Below are positions 1-12,145 of a stretch of DNA of 64,000 nt, piece after piece. The notes beneath the pieces are model-generated. The model made no database searches. It saw nothing but the letters and a program-made list of their open reading frames with translations, and was not told where the DNA came from. The stretch comes from Xenopus tropicalis. Lineage: Eukaryota; Chordata; Amphibia; Anura; Pipidae. Position 1 is the stretch's first letter. Each line of letters begins with the position of its first letter. Where the stretch lies: positions 64,849,892-64,913,891 of the forward strand of contig NC_030684.2 in NCBI RefSeq assembly GCF_000004195.4. The letters run 5' to 3'. Both the position numbers and the translations under genes were made by a program.

Positions 1-418
1 TTGTTTGGTTGCGCCCCCCACTACTACTGCGGTTTCCCGCCTTAAACCTTTCTGCCTTGCTGCCCCTTACATTTGGAATGCCCTCCCTGATTTCCTCCAG
101 AGAGAATCCTCCCTCAGTCTTTTTAAAACTAAGGTTAAAGACTACCTTTTGGAGCACTCGCCCAGCACCTGATCTGGAAACTGGCACTTATATTGTAGTG
201 TCACCCACTGTGACCTACAGCACTTATATTTGCCTATTTGCATCTGTAAGTTACCCTCCCATATAGATTGTAAGCTCTACGGGGCAGGGACCTCCATCCT
301 CTTGTGTCTTTGGCTCTTAACTTATTGCAGCTGTATTTATCTTGTATCTATTGTTATACTTTGTATTTATCTATTATTATCTTATTAACACCCTGTTTGC
401 ATCAGATATATAAAATAT
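1..418 (+). mobile_element. L2-clade LINE, 3' end
   Basis: Remnant of the last part of a non-LTR retrotransposon. The frame up to about 266 encodes the typical end of an L2-type reverse transcriptase ORF (A-A-P-Y-I-W-N-A-L-P followed by S-L-F-K-T-K-V-K). The 3' UTR after it contains a stretch around 268-295 (TAAGCTCTACGGGGCAGGGA) that occurs again at 36,657 in another copy. The 5' part lies outside the window. The frame is a fossil and not a host gene. Confidence 0.75.
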
Positions 419-862
419 AGAATCCAGGGATGAAAAGGAAAAAATCTTTAGCTACCATTTTGGATTTTTGCTGTTTGTCCATTGCTTACAACTCCAAGCA
501 CCATGTTTAATTATTTTACAGTTATTATAAATGTAACTGCAATTAAAATCTGTATCTGCTTTTCTTTTGCTATCCCTTGCACCGTTGGTTCTAACTAAAT
601 GCTCCACTAAAACATTGTTGTAGTAATCAAGTATCATGCATCTAAGATTCCATTTCCCATAATGCCTTGCATAAGTCTATGATTCTTTTTCTTTGCAGAT
701 TGTGTTAATTACAGAACATGCAAGACATTGTGAACATTGGACTAGTTATTACAAGATTTTATTTTTGGGTTTAGGCTCTATAATGAATCCATATTATAGC
801 TATAATTAATCTATATTTATTATATTTACTCCAATTAAAACCATTTTTTTTTCTTTTTGCAG
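419..862 (+). other. upstream flank or intron 1 of the V2R gene
   Basis: AT-rich sequence between the L2 fragment and V2R exon 2. V2R exon 1 (signal peptide plus the first part of the ligand domain, about 200 bp) was looked for here and not recognised. A good-looking acceptor (TTTCTTTGCAG, about 688-698) is followed by a short open stretch that does not resemble the family. Exon 1 may lie left of the window. Confidence 0.4.
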
Positions 863-1154
863 TATGCTTCTTGAGGACTTTTATAACTTCCTTAGTATAG
901 TATTTGCTGTGGATGAAATCAACCGTAACCCCAAAATACTTCCCAATGTGACTTTGGGCTACAATGTATATGATTCTTACGTTGATCTCTTTAGAACTGT
1001 CCAAGGTGCTGTTCGAATCTATTCAGGATACACAAAACAGATTCCAAATTATAACTGTGATAAATATAGTGTCTTAGCTGCAGTTGTTGATGGCATGGCA
1101 TCCTCATTTTCTATACAGTATTCTAATATATTTGGAATGTACAAACATCCGCAG
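863..1154 (+). CDS. V2R exon 2 (start of ligand-binding domain)
   Basis: Follows acceptor TTTTTGCAG and ends at CAG before GTAGGT. It carries one leading base, then 97 codons in frame from 864. The core reads F-A-V-D-E-I-N-R-N-P and then L-P-N-V-T-L-G-Y, a hallmark of the V2R / calcium-sensing-receptor flytrap. The 292-bp length is normal for this exon. The Met at 864 is internal and not the true start. Confidence 0.88.
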
Positions 1155-4100
1155 GTAGGTACTTTGCAAATAAGGCAAAGGATACTTAAGGGCGCATTTA
1201 TTAAAATTAATTTTTTTTCTGGCCTTGAAAGTTGTATAAACTCAGCATGGTATAAATTCAATTAAACTCAATCATTGTTGTATTCATAAAATGTCATGAT
1301 AATGCTTGAATTGTTTGCAAGAAAATTTTGAGTTTAAATTCGAAAATCCCAAATTTTTCAACCTGAAAGTATTGTTAAAACTCAAAAAATGGAGTTAGTT
1401 TCCATGAATCCTCTTTATTTTTCCCAAACAGGAATTGCTCCAGCAGCTAATTTAGGAGCATTGGCACTTATTCTTGGAAAACAATAATGTGTTGAAGTTT
1501 TACTTGCAACTGGGTGAAATAGAAAACAATCATGGAATTAACTTCCCCATGAAAATGTGTGAAATTGAAAACAATGAGGGGATTAACTTCTCCTTGAAAC
1601 TGGGTGACCAAGAAACAATGGGTCAAGGACAGGCTGTCACTGACTATTCTATTTCTCTACTATTCTAAGCCTCCATAGGACTCATTGGTACTCGACAGAT
1701 CAAAACGGTCAATTTTTTTTTTTTTTTAAAAAGTTAACTAAACATTAATAAATCACAAATTATGGGACTTATGTTTTGTAAAACGCAATTTTTTTGAGAA
1801 ACAATACCAGAAAAATTATGTACTTGTTAAAATCCATTAGTAAATCTCGAATTAAAAAAAAAATTCTACCTTTTCTCAAAATTGCTTAGTAAATGTGCCC
1901 TTTAAAATTAACAAGGGGGAAAAACTTGTGGACTCCAAAATAAATTAATTAAGGTATAAATAAAATGATTTAGCAAATCAATTAAAGCATGACTTAGCAG
2001 TCTGCCATGCCCCATTAAAGAAACAACATGGCAAGTGGTTTTCATAGGAAAAATCAATGTTAAGCTAAAATATACAAACTATCCCCAATCCGCCATAGTT
2101 TGGGTGCATTTTACAACAATGTCAGTTCCCCATAAATCACAGTAGGGTGATTTATAAATGGAAGGCAAAGCCCTTGGTTTCCTAGGGCAAATTATAGAAT
2201 ATCTTTATAGAATTCAGTTCAGTTAATTCTAATAAAGGGGCAGTAAGCCCCTTGCTTAACATGAGTGCTATGAATAGGGTTGGGCTGAACATACTTTTTG
2301 TCTACTGTTTCAAATAGGAAAACGCTATGGTTTTTGTTACTTTTTTACATATAAGCTATGGTTCTTGTTATATATATATATATATATATATATATACTGG
2401 CTTGAGCTTAGGTATTTTTCAAGTCCTATTGTACATTTAAATCAGTGAGAAAAAATAATAAATTACATTATGAATTGTCTAGAATAAATAAAGATAGATA
2501 AAGCAGAAAGAGAGAGAGAATGAGAGAGAGATAGTTAGTTAGACAGATAGATGTTAGGTATAGAATTACCAATCTTTGCAAGCATGAAAAATATTTGGGG
2601 CTACATGTGCTTGCCTTCTTGAATCACATCCACATGATGCCCATAAATACATTGCCTGCAATGGGTTTATAGAGTACATATAGCCAATCTAAGCAAGGGC
2701 AGTAGTCAATCGCATTATATGTCAATCTCACTTTTATGTCCATTAATGTTAATGCCTGAAGAGTGTTTTTTTTTCTGCAGATCAGTTTTGTATCTCAAGA
2801 TCCACTTCAGAGTGATAAACTGCATTTCCCCAATTTCTACCGTGCTGTACCAAGTGAAAAGACCCTTTATGCTGCAATATTAGCCTTACTGAATCACTTT
2901 GACTGGACTTGGATAGGCATAATATGTCCAGATGATGATAGCAGTATAAATGCCATTAAGGAAATTAAAAGGATGTTTGAGGAAAATGGGGGATGCATTG
3001 AATTTATAAAAGTGGTGCCATCTATTAATGACTACAGCTCACAAAGGATCATGGATATTACACACACCATTAAAAACTCCACAGCAAAAGTTATACTTGT
3101 CTACGGGTCCAAGAATTATGTTTACTATCTGGAACAAGGCGTTCATATTACCAGCATACCAGGAAAAGTCTGGATTCATACTGCTGAATCTAGCTTCCGA
3201 ATGTTAAATATAGTAAATGGAACATATGTAAATGGATCTCTGTATTTAAATATGCACAAAAAGGAAATTCCAGATTACATTAAATTTATCCACGAAGTTA
3301 ATCCTAGTCGATTTCCGAGTGGAAGGACCTTCACAACTTGGTGGGATGAATTATGTGAAAACAGATGCCCATTTAATTCAAGGAGAAGAAACTGCACAGG
3401 GGTGGAAAGTGGAAGAGTAATTGAGTATTCACATTGTAATCTCAGATTCACAGCCATGAGTTATAGTGCATACAATGCAGTGTATATAGTGGCACATGCT
3501 CTGCATGATATGTATCAACAAACCCTGAAGGAAAGATTGAATGATACAAAAAAACTCAGGTTCCAGGATTTAAAACCCTGGATGGTGAGTTGAAATGTTT
3601 ATTCTTTAGAATAATTTACATAAAAACAATTTATAGACAGATATGTTCTCTCATTATAGAACTGCTGATATTGGTCTGCTATAGATTAACTGCCATAATG
3701 CTGACTTAAATAAACAGTTCAGTGTGAAAATGAAACTGGATAAAACAGATAGACTGCACAAAATAAAAAATATTTGTAATATAGTTAATTAGGCTATGTA
3801 AAAATGTAATCTATAAAGGCTGGAGTGACCAGATGTCTAACATAATAGCCAGAACTCTACTTCCTGCTTTCAGCTCTTTAACCTCTTAGTTAGCTAGCGA
3901 CTTTTGGCGGGGGGGCTACGTAGGACATAACTGTTCAGTTAGTTGTGAGCATGCAGGTCAGATTCAATAAGAAACTAACTGAACAGTTATGTCCCATATG
4001 CCCCCCTCTAAAGTCACTGACTGGTTATTGACTGCTAACAGCTTAGAGAGCTGTAAAGGAGGAAGTAGTGTTATGGCTATTACGTTAGACATCTGCCCAC

Positions 4101-7100
4101 TCCAGCCTTTAAAGATTACATTTTTGCCCAACTAACTATATTGAAGACATTTTTTATTTTGTGCAGTCTGTCTATTGTGCCCATTTTAATTTTTACACTG
4201 AACTGCTCCCAAAACATCATAAGTAGTGATAAGCAAATCTGTCCCATTTTGCAAAAGTGCTAAAAATTCATGAAACTATGAAAAAATACAGTCAATGGGT
4301 GTTTTTCACACTGGAGCGGGAGAGGACAGGGGATCACTTGAAGTGTCAGCATTTTAGATCCTCCAGGGTTAGAACTAGGGGAGAGCAGGCAGAACATACC
4401 CAGCACCCCCCTCATTGTGGCACCCTAGGCATATGCCTCTTCTGCCTACCCCTAGTTCCGGCCCAGAACTTGAGCTTGTTTATCCTGTCAGCTTGGTTAT
4501 AAATCTAAAATTAATAATGTGCCTTACAGTTACAAATAACAGTTACAATTATAATAATGTCAAGCCAATTTATGGGCTGTAAGAGGGTTACTTTGATTCT
4601 AATTTGTATAACACAATTTTTTACAGCATATGAGTAGATAAGATAAGAAAACTTGCAGCAATTCGCTTCACAAAAAGGCAAAATTACATTGCAGTAGTAT
4701 TTTCATTTTACAAAATCTTCCATCTGCCAGGCAAATAAGTTAACTAATCCCTACACAGGATGTGTAAGAATGAAAATTGCTTGCAATTTGTTCAAATTTA
4801 CAATGATACTCATAACATTTTGATTTTATGTAGTTCTAGGGACTGAATATAATATATATATAATATATATATATGTATGTATATATATATACACATTCTT
4901 ACTAAAATATATTCTTGCTTGTCTTTTAGTTACACCATTTCCTGAAAAAAGTTAATTTTACAAACACAATGGGCCAACAAATATATTTTAACAATGATGA
5001 AATATCTCATTTATATGATATTTATAATGTAGTCTACTTGCCTAACAGGACAATCCTATCAGAAAATGTTGGAAATTTTAATTCTGAGGCGCCTCCAGGA
5101 AAACAAATGACAATTAATGAGAAAGCGATTATTTGGGAAAATTATTTTTCAGAGGTTAGTTTTATGTATTACAATTTAGACAAACTGTGAAATCACTGCT
5201 AATGAAAAATCTTTCTTTGCTTGTGTCAACATCATTGTTTTGCTGTCTACATATCCCACCAAGAATATTGGCACATTCTATCTGATTCATACCTATCGCC
5301 TCTCCTTTATTTAATCTATATGTTACTCAAAGGAGAATCCTCTGACTTTCCTAAAACTGAATCTGTACTTGCTCCGTTTACATCACCTATGTTTACACCA
5401 CATGTACAGTAACTACAAGTTAAAAGAAATATGAAAACAAATTTAAGCAGAAGGAAAGTCACAATCACCTGGGAGTGCCAAATGTTAGGTACCGCCAACT
5501 GATTGTAACCACTTACCTGTTACCCCAGGCTGGTGCTCCTGGTAGCAGAAAACTGCCCCAGCCCAGAGTTATTCATAGTGAGCACCACAGAGCGATCCTG
5601 TTCCTCTGCTTCTTCCTCAGTGATTGTTGGCTTTCTTCACCTTTAAGTATACAGTGTATTGAAAAAGCAGTAGTTTTTACACACACGTTTATTAATGAAG
5701 TACAAAAATTGTTTATAATTCACATTTTACACAAGGGTCAGTGCACAAAATTTAGCTTAAATAAAAAGCTTTAGCCTATCCAGTAGTCACAATAACTGTC
5801 ATGTACCAAAAAAAATCAATTAACAATTAACTATATCACAGTCAAAATGTATCTTTATATATTAATATTCTTTTAAAAGTGCGATTTTATTTATCTGATT
5901 ATTTATTTATTAGGTCATTACTGACTACAATATTAAAAGAGGTATGATGTTTATCATGACTATCATGATACAATGCATCCCCAGCACACTGGGTATGCTA
6001 TCACACCTGCCTATGAAAAAATGTCATAACAGAAAAGGATACTATGTTAGCATGAGAAACCAAGAAGATGAGATGTTGAAAATTGCATTTTGCTAAAACT
6101 TCATTTACCATCGCTGTTTCCATGTGACTGGGTGAATACATATGTTCAGATGCTACTATGGGGAAGGCTGGATTGCATGAGCAACCTTATAGCAGAAAGC
6201 CATTTCTTGTTTTGGTCTTCCACTGGTCATTTAAAAAAAAGATGTCACAAAAGTATTCATTTTAAAATGATTTAATTTATAAACGTCATAAAAAACATGC
6301 AGATCAACCTAACCTATTTATCTGAGTGTGGTCTAATAGCTTAATAATATTATCTAAATACAGTCAGTCCTGGGCCAAGCTGGGCAGGTGCCCTAGGCAA
6401 CCCAGCTGGCGCCCTGGTCCCCAAGCTGCCTCCTCCCTCGCATGAATGCGTGCGCAAAAGAACAGGTGTGCATATGCGTGCTGATGCCACAGCTGGTAGG
6501 GGAGTTAAAAGGAGCAGCGGTGGGATAAAAGGGGCCGGACTAGCAACAAAAGATGTATATGCCTAGCTCCCCCCCCCCACTGTTGCACCCTAGGCATGGG
6601 CCTCTAGTACCTACCCTTAGTTTTGGCCCTGAATACAACATGCATAGTTTGTTTTTTAAAGTCTACCATTCTAAACTGACATAAGGGCATAGGTACATTT
6701 AGAATATAATTTTGCAGCTGTTTATGTTTCTTCAAGTAGACTCCAAGATCTGTATGCAGTGAGAAGTGCCCACCGGGAAATAGAAAATCAGTCTGGGAGG
6801 GGAAACCATCTTGTTGCTATGATTGCTTGCCATGCCCAGAAGGGGAGTTTTCCAATAAGACAGGTAAGTTTTCTGCAACACAGAAGCACACCAGGTTACA
6901 GCTATTCACACTTATCATTAAAAAGGATACAGTTAGTTTGTTTTCACTGGTTATTTTTTTTTCTAATGTTTTCAAACAGACTCCACTAGGCAAAGCTTGC
7001 ACTGAAAAAAACCTGCTAGAACTCACGGAACATGGCATTGTTAAAATTATCACTAAAAATAGCCTACTCACTGTTTATATCACTTCCTTCAATATAAACA

Positions 7101-8710
7101 AGCTGACAGCCTGCATAGTTTTTAAGTTATCAGACTAGAAGGATCCAACTTACAATGCAAAACAGTTACAGTGCCCAGGAATAATGAAAATAATGAGACA
7201 TGTATGGGGTTTAAATTTGTTATCTTTAGTGCTAAATCTTAGGTTGGGTAAAAACTAGTCATGGTGAAATAATTCGCCAGGCATGAATTTGTGGCAAATG
7301 TCCGTGTTTTGCCTTCAGCGGATTGTTTCGTTAAGTGGGAGAAAAAAATTTACACAGAAAAATTGGCAGGTGGGTGTTATTTCTTTGACGGGACAGATTC
7401 GCTCACCTTGTCTTTATCTAATTTAATATTTCTAAAGTGTTGTGGAATAGGGTGACATTTTTAAGCAGGTACGGATTAGTTGGGTTCAGGAATCATCAGT
7501 GATGGCAACATCATCGATGATTCCTGAACCCCACAAAAAATATTCACCACACAAATATTTCCAGCAAAAAAGTCACAGTGAAAAAACACCCATAGACTCC
7601 AAATGTATTTTATGTGAAAAAAGACCAGAATACCAGAATTTTTTAAGTCTATAAAGTATTATTTTAGTTTCTAAACAAAGCCCAAAAATCATTCTGAAAG
7701 GCCTGATCTTAAAAATTACCAGAATTTCTAGAAACGAATACATGTATTTTAAACACCCAGTTTTAATATTATACCCATATTATATTCATTTTACAGATGT
7801 GGATGTGTGTACAAAATGTCCAGAAAACCAGTGGCCCAATAAACAAAAGACATCATGCAGCCCAATGGATATAACATTCCTATCTTATAGTGACCCTATT
7901 GGTATTACTCTAACAGTTATTGCAATAATATGTTTATTTGCCTCCTTCTGGGTTCTGGGAATATTTATGAAGTATCAGAACACCCCAATTGTCAAAGCCA
8001 ATAACCGGGATCTCAGCTACCTTCTACTGATATCACTAATGTGCTCCTTCCTCTGCTGTTTGATCTTCATAGGCCCCCCAGAACAAGTGACTTGCTTCTT
8101 ACAGCAAGCTATTTTTGGAATAACCTTTACAATCTCTGTATCTTCCCTTCTAGCCAAAACATTCATTGTTGTGGTAGCATTTAATGCAACCAAACCAGGA
8201 AACAATTTAAGAAAATGGGTTGGTGCCAAAATTCCCAAATATATTGTTATTACCTTTTCAGTCATTCAAGTGTGTATCTGCTTTCTATGGTTTGTCATAT
8301 CACCTCCTTACTCTTACTATAACAAGGATTCTCAACCTGGAATAATCATAGTTGTGTGCAATGAAGGATCAGTGACTGCTTTTTATACAATACTTGGATA
8401 TCTGTGTTTATTAGCTTCTGTATGTTTTGTTGTTGCTTTTCTTGCTAGAAAATTGCCTGACACATTTAATGATGCCAAACTGATTACTTTCAGTATGTTG
8501 GTTTTTTTTAGTGTTTGGGTATTTTTTATTTTCACCTCCCGCAGTGCTAAAGGAACATCAACAGTGGCAGTGGAGGTATTTGCTATCCTTGGATCTAGTT
8601 CTGGATTATTGGCATGTATGTTTGCCCCTAAATGTTACATCATCTTAATAAAGCCTGAGCAAAACATGAAAAAGAATTTGGTAAGAGATTCTGCTGCGAA
8701 ATGCAGTTAA
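863..8710 (+). CDS. vomeronasal type-2 receptor (V2R-like class C GPCR), exons 2-6
   Basis: Class C G-protein-coupled receptor of the vomeronasal type-2 family. Family members sit in the plasma membrane of sensory neurons and bind peptide or amino-acid cues through a Venus-flytrap domain. Joining 863-1154, 2781-3584, 4930-5154, 6740-6863 and 7797-8710 gives about 786 codons with no stop. Order: Venus-flytrap (exons 2-4), nine-cysteine domain (exon 5 and start of exon 6), seven membrane helices and a short tail. Exon sizes (292, 804, 225, 124, 914 bp) and phases fit the standard six-exon V2R layout, and every junction has GT/AG. Exon 1 was not found, so the start is unknown. Full family length is about 850 residues. 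Introns hold MITEs and microsatellites. The visible part looks functional. Assignment to family is firm; the individual orthologue cannot be named. Confidence 0.9.
1155..2780 (+). other. V2R intron 2 with simple repeats
   Basis: No coding signal. It holds a (TA)n tract at about 2370-2395 and a GATA/GAGA-rich stretch at about 2462-2552. A partial diverged inter-repeat lies around 1320-1400. The acceptor at the end is T-rich (TTTTTTTTTCTGCAG). Confidence 0.6.
2781..3584 (+). CDS. V2R exon 3 (main part of Venus-flytrap domain)
   Basis: 804 bp, 268 codons, phase 0 at both ends. It begins I-S-F-V-S-Q-D-P-L-Q-S-D-K and includes F-P-N-F-Y-R-A-V-P-S, H-F-D-W-T-W-I-G-I-I and the C-terminal A-Y-N-A-V-Y-I-V-A-H-A-L-H, all typical of V2R exon 3. 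It ends at W-M before GTGAGT. Potential N-glycosylation sites (N-S-T, N-G-T, N-G-S, N-C-T, N-D-T) are present, as expected for an extracellular domain. Confidence 0.92.
3712..4210. mobile_element. foldback MITE, T2-like, in V2R intron 3
   Basis: Long imperfect palindrome of about 500 bp. The left arm (CAGTTCAGTGTGAAAA) is matched by the inverse at the right end, and the central arms repeat GGACATAACTGTTCAGTTAGT in inverted orientation. A second copy lies at 41,265-41,659 with recognisable TTAA flanks. No coding capacity, so non-autonomous. Confidence 0.75.
4361..4468. mobile_element. MITE fragment (same family as 6,361 and 54,482)
   Basis: GC-rich piece sharing the segment CCTAGGCATATGCCTCTTCTG and the end TAGTTCCGGCCC with the longer copies at 6,361-6,631 and 54,482-54,760. 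Truncated. Confidence 0.5.
4930..5154 (+). CDS. V2R exon 4
   Basis: 225 bp, 75 codons, phase 0 to phase 0. It begins L-H-H-F-L-K-K-V-N-F-T-N, the usual start of this exon, and ends Y-F-S-E before GTTAGT. Acceptor TTGTCTTTTAG. It encodes the last strands of the flytrap domain leading to the cysteine-rich linker. A TA/TG microsatellite lies just upstream at about 4848-4892. Confidence 0.9.
6361..6631. mobile_element. MITE in V2R intron 4
   Basis: About 270 bp bounded by CAGTCCTGGGCCAAGCTGG and TTTTGGCCCTG. It closely matches 54,482-54,760 and shares segments with 4,361-4,468. GC-rich against an AT-rich intron. No coding capacity. Confidence 0.65.
6740..6863 (+). CDS. V2R exon 5 (cysteine-rich domain)
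   Basis: 124 bp, the standard size of V2R exon 5. Reading T-P-R-S-V-C-S-E-K-C-P-P-G-N-R-K, then C-C-Y-D-C-L-P-C-P-E-G-E. It supplies six of the nine conserved cysteines of the NCD3G linker that couples ligand binding to the helices. The acceptor must be the AG at 6738-6739; the AG at 6735-6736 would bring an in-frame TAG into the exon. Donor GTAAGT. Ends in phase 1. Confidence 0.88.
6864..7796 (+). other. V2R intron 5 with degenerate repeats
   Basis: No coding signal. 7245-7400 resembles a dispersed frog repeat (TCATGGTGAAATAATTCGCC). 7484-7534 is a short hairpin with arms GGTTCAGGAATCATC and its inverse. Ends in a T-rich acceptor. Confidence 0.45.
7797..8710 (+). CDS. V2R exon 6 (seven-transmembrane domain, stop)
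   Basis: Begins in phase 1 (D-V-D-V-C-T-K-C-P), giving the last three conserved cysteines, then seven hydrophobic helices. Diagnostic motifs are P-I-V-K-A-N-N-R-D-L-S-Y after helix 1, L-P-D-T-F-N-D-A-K-L-I-T-F-S-M-L-V-F before and into helix 6, and F-A-P-K-C-Y-I-I-L-I-K-P-E at the end of helix 7. The tail is short and the stop is TAA at 8708-8710. No disruption seen. The loop after helix 6 (F-F-I-F-T-S-R-S-A-K-G-T) differs from the more usual F-L-P-T-Y-L-S-T-K-G. Confidence 0.93.
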
Positions 8711-8902
8711 CATGGGGGAATCACATTTCAGTTAAGCTCTTGGACCCCTTCAAAAACATGGTGGAAAGGAGTTCAGCATCAATATAGTGCTGCTAAATTT
8801 ATTACACTCTTTTACAATCTTTATATTCTGTTTTAGGCTTGGTTAGCAGTAGCTCAGCTGTATAAGACATCAGGACAGTTAGTGGCTGATTTATTATCAT
8901 TA

Positions 8903-9207
8903 CAGGTATGGGACCTGTTATCCAGAATGCTCGGGACCTGGGGTTTTCCGGATAAGGGATCTTTCCGTAATTTGGATCTCCATAACTTAAGTCTGCTAAA
9001 AATCATTGAAATATTGAATAAACCCAATAGGCTTGTTTTGCTTCCAATAAGGATTAATTATATCTTAGTTGGGATCAAGTACAAGGTACTGCTTTATTGT
9101 CAAAAAGAAAAATTATTTGCTTTTAATGGAGCCTATGGGAGATGGCCTTTCTGTAATTCGGAAAACATTCTGGATAACGGCTTTCTGGATAAGGGATCCC
9201 ATACCTG
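8903..9207. mobile_element. TA-flanked MITE, copy 1
   Basis: 305 bp with inverted ends CAGGTATGGGACC / CCCATACCTG flanked by TA on both sides, as for Tc1/mariner-type insertions. Other copies: 13,193-13,474 and 21,369-21,692. It starts 192 bp after the V2R stop and contains AATAAA at about 9017, which could serve as the receptor's poly(A) signal (inference). Confidence 0.8.
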
Positions 9208-10959
9208 TATTAGCATTCATAGAATCGGTTTTGGGAAAGTGTTTTTGCACCTTCCAGAAATTGCTTTTCTTTCCTCAGGCACAACAAAATACATAAAATA
9301 AAATAAAAAGCTTGCGACCAAAAACCAAATAACCTGGCAAGCTTTTTTTTTTTTTAAAAAAAACCCCAAAATAACCTTATTATGCAAAAAAAATCCCACA
9401 AAAAGCAGTCAATGAAAGAAATTGCAAGTTGGCAAGTTATTAAACTCCCCCTTTTTTGTACATCCTATCACCCACACCCGACCTAACAATCATAATAAAT
9501 CATCAGCCTCCAGACCATGGGCATCATAATAGCTTGATAATATTATTTGACTACTGGGCAAAATGTATATTACTCATAGTTTACTTCAGTTTTTTTTTTT
9601 TTGCTTTATTTTTCCTGTATGTAATAGGTCTTTCTTAAAATATACTATGCCAACATTCAGGTAGTACACTACCAGGAAGTGTATTTAAAAAACACACTAG
9701 TGTGTCTTATTTAGCAACATTGGACAAATATGCCCCCGGGCTGTGACATGTGGCAAATAATCAAATTCTTAATTGTTTTTCCTTCTACTGACTGAGCAAA
9801 TCTAATCAAAAATTTGGCCGCTGTTAAGCAGTAACATTGACTAATCAATAACAACCAAACAGCCAATCAGTCCTTGTTATGTTTTGCAAATTGTGGGACT
9901 GGGATTTGGGTAAGGCAATCTGTTTGGGAAGTAGCACGTTTGTACATTATTACTAAAAGGGTGTAAATGCCACTATTGTGTTGCTTCCTTACTAACTCAT
10001 CAGCAAAATGTTCCAATGAATAGATATAGAATAGTAAACAATCATTTACAAAGAAATTGCAGAAAGAAAAAAAAACTATGTAAAATATCAACCTTTCATA
10101 TAAATGTGAATACAAAAAAATATTATATACTTAAAATGTTATGCATTATACTGGTTTAAATTACCTCACTAAGAAAATATGAATGCATCTGGGGGTTCTC
10201 TTGTGTATCCTTGCAGATGGCTTCATAGTTACTTTGGAAAATTGGGTTCAGTCCAATATAGTTTCTGAATTATAGTTAGTGCAAGCTCTGTTCTGCGCAA
10301 AATGAAACTCTTTAAGTCTGAAGAAGGAGCAGAGCTATCAATACATGCTAAAACTAAAATATAAACCAATTTTTCAGTTGAAATGCTTTTTTCTTCCTGA
10401 CTATTCTGCATAGGCCCCTATTATGTTCCAAACCAATTATGTCTACCTAGCTTGTGTCTATTTTTGGCAGCAGTGTTCTGTTTTGTTTCTGTCACAAAAA
10501 TATTTGTTTGCTTGATATGTAATGATAGTTTGTATTTGTTCATTTTTTATTTCTACCTCCGAATTACAAAACTATATTAAAAGCAGTGATTTACTGGTAC
10601 TTCATCATAAAAGTGTCTGTTTTAAGAAAGCCATTTTCATGTTAATTTGCCTTTGTATTTTTTTAATATTTTATAATTTTTTAATATCTTATATAAATAT
10701 GCCACTTATAATTTTGCACAAAGCGCTGTTGTTAACAGATTACCACTTAACTTCCTTGTGAGATTCCATAGCCCTTCTAATAAGGGCGTAATTGTTTCTT
10801 GTAATAATGGCCCTAAATTGTTGCCAACATAATTTTATGTAATGGGGGTGTGGAAACCAAAAACAGCTGGTAAAACCCTTGACATGCCCTTAACAGTGAC
10901 AGCCTTTATTCTCCTGATAGTTTATCCCAAGTTTTCCATAGCCTATATAGAGATACTAC
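9208..10959. other. intergenic, no gene seen
   Basis: AT-rich sequence with homopolymer runs (T-run near 9346, T-run near 9591). Open frames here are short and show no family resemblance. Confidence 0.5.
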
Positions 10960-11649
10960 GGGGCCAATTTACTAAAATTCTTATTTTTTTCATTTTTACA
11001 AATTATGGTTTTTAGCCCTATAAATCGTGGATTTTACTAATTACATGGAAACCTGAAAAATGTTTGATTTATTAAGCAAAAACACACAAGCACAAATACA
11101 AAACTACTCCATCTAAAAGGTCATGTAGAAGTCAATGGGAGCTGTCTTAGGCAAACTGTAACAATCTTTATTTCATTTGTGAATTAGAGGTTTTCATGTT
11201 CTTTTTGTTTTCGTTCCACATTTTAATTCATTCATGCTTTTTGTATTCGGATCTTTTAATAAACGACTAGTCATTCGTGGTTTCAAAAAACTCTAAACTA
11301 CTAAAATCAGGATGTTGATAAATGGGCTTCCACAACTATGACAGTAATTAGCCCATTGTAGCTACACTACTGTACTGACACACTATACTGACAAATAGGT
11401 ACACTAATACTGACATAAATTATTTCATTGAGGAGCAGATTTATCAAATTCGAATGAGAATGCAGAGGCAGTTTTAATAAACTGGGGAAAATAAATAAAT
11501 AAAGTTGTTAGAGACCATTCCCACTGATTACTATTGAACCTTGCCAACGTTTACTTAATGAGTTTTTTTTTCAAGTATATTCACATTTTTTTCTGCGTTT
11601 TTTCTCAAATCATGAAAAACGCAAACTTGAATTTTGATAAATTGGCCCC
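10960..11649. mobile_element. MITE with GGGGCCAATTTA-type ends
   Basis: Bounded by GGGGCCAATTTACTAAAATT and the inverted GATAAATTGGCCCC. About 690 bp, so possibly two nested or fused elements. No coding potential. Confidence 0.55.
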
Positions 11650-11925
11650 ATAATGTTTATGCTGCTCCTACTGGGGCAACAGCTCAGTAAGTAAAAAGTA
11701 GAAAGTAAAAAGAAAATCACTGTGTATTTTAGATATTAGATGTTTAAATGAAGTAACTATCATTGTCAGAAGAAGGTAGAGAATTCTTTTTGTTTATGTG
11801 TGTATTTGAGTGCCTACGAAGAAGAGCTACTTCCTTCAGGAAAACTGAATTTAAAAGGCAAATAGCGTTTGGCCTTTTTAGAAAGCTAATAATGTTGTCC
11901 AATCATCACCATTCTACTCAGATGT

Positions 11926-12145
11926 AGGCCTGGATCTGTGGCGAGGCCTCAAAGCCCCGGGCCTAAGGAGGCACAAACTTGTGGGTAGTTGCCGCCCAAG
12001 CCGCACTAAAATTTTGCTCACATATGGAGCAATGGGGACCTCTCCCCACTGCTCCGTACAGGAGTTTAAATGGACGCACAAAAGCGCATTCGCATGGGTT
12101 CGGGGGCGGCCTCGGGGCGCCCAGATAACAAATCTGGCACTGCTC
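11926..12145. mobile_element. GC-rich MITE (AGGCCCGGATTTGTGG family)
   Basis: Starts AGGCCTGGATCTGTGGCGAG and ends with the partly inverted AACAAATCTGGCA. Related copy at 56,776-56,948. Both are CpG/GC-rich islands in AT-rich DNA and could be mistaken for promoters. Confidence 0.55.

Noticed and set aside
11926..12145. GC-rich island that could be a promoter
   Set aside because: A related copy at 56,776 with shared ends shows it is a MITE.
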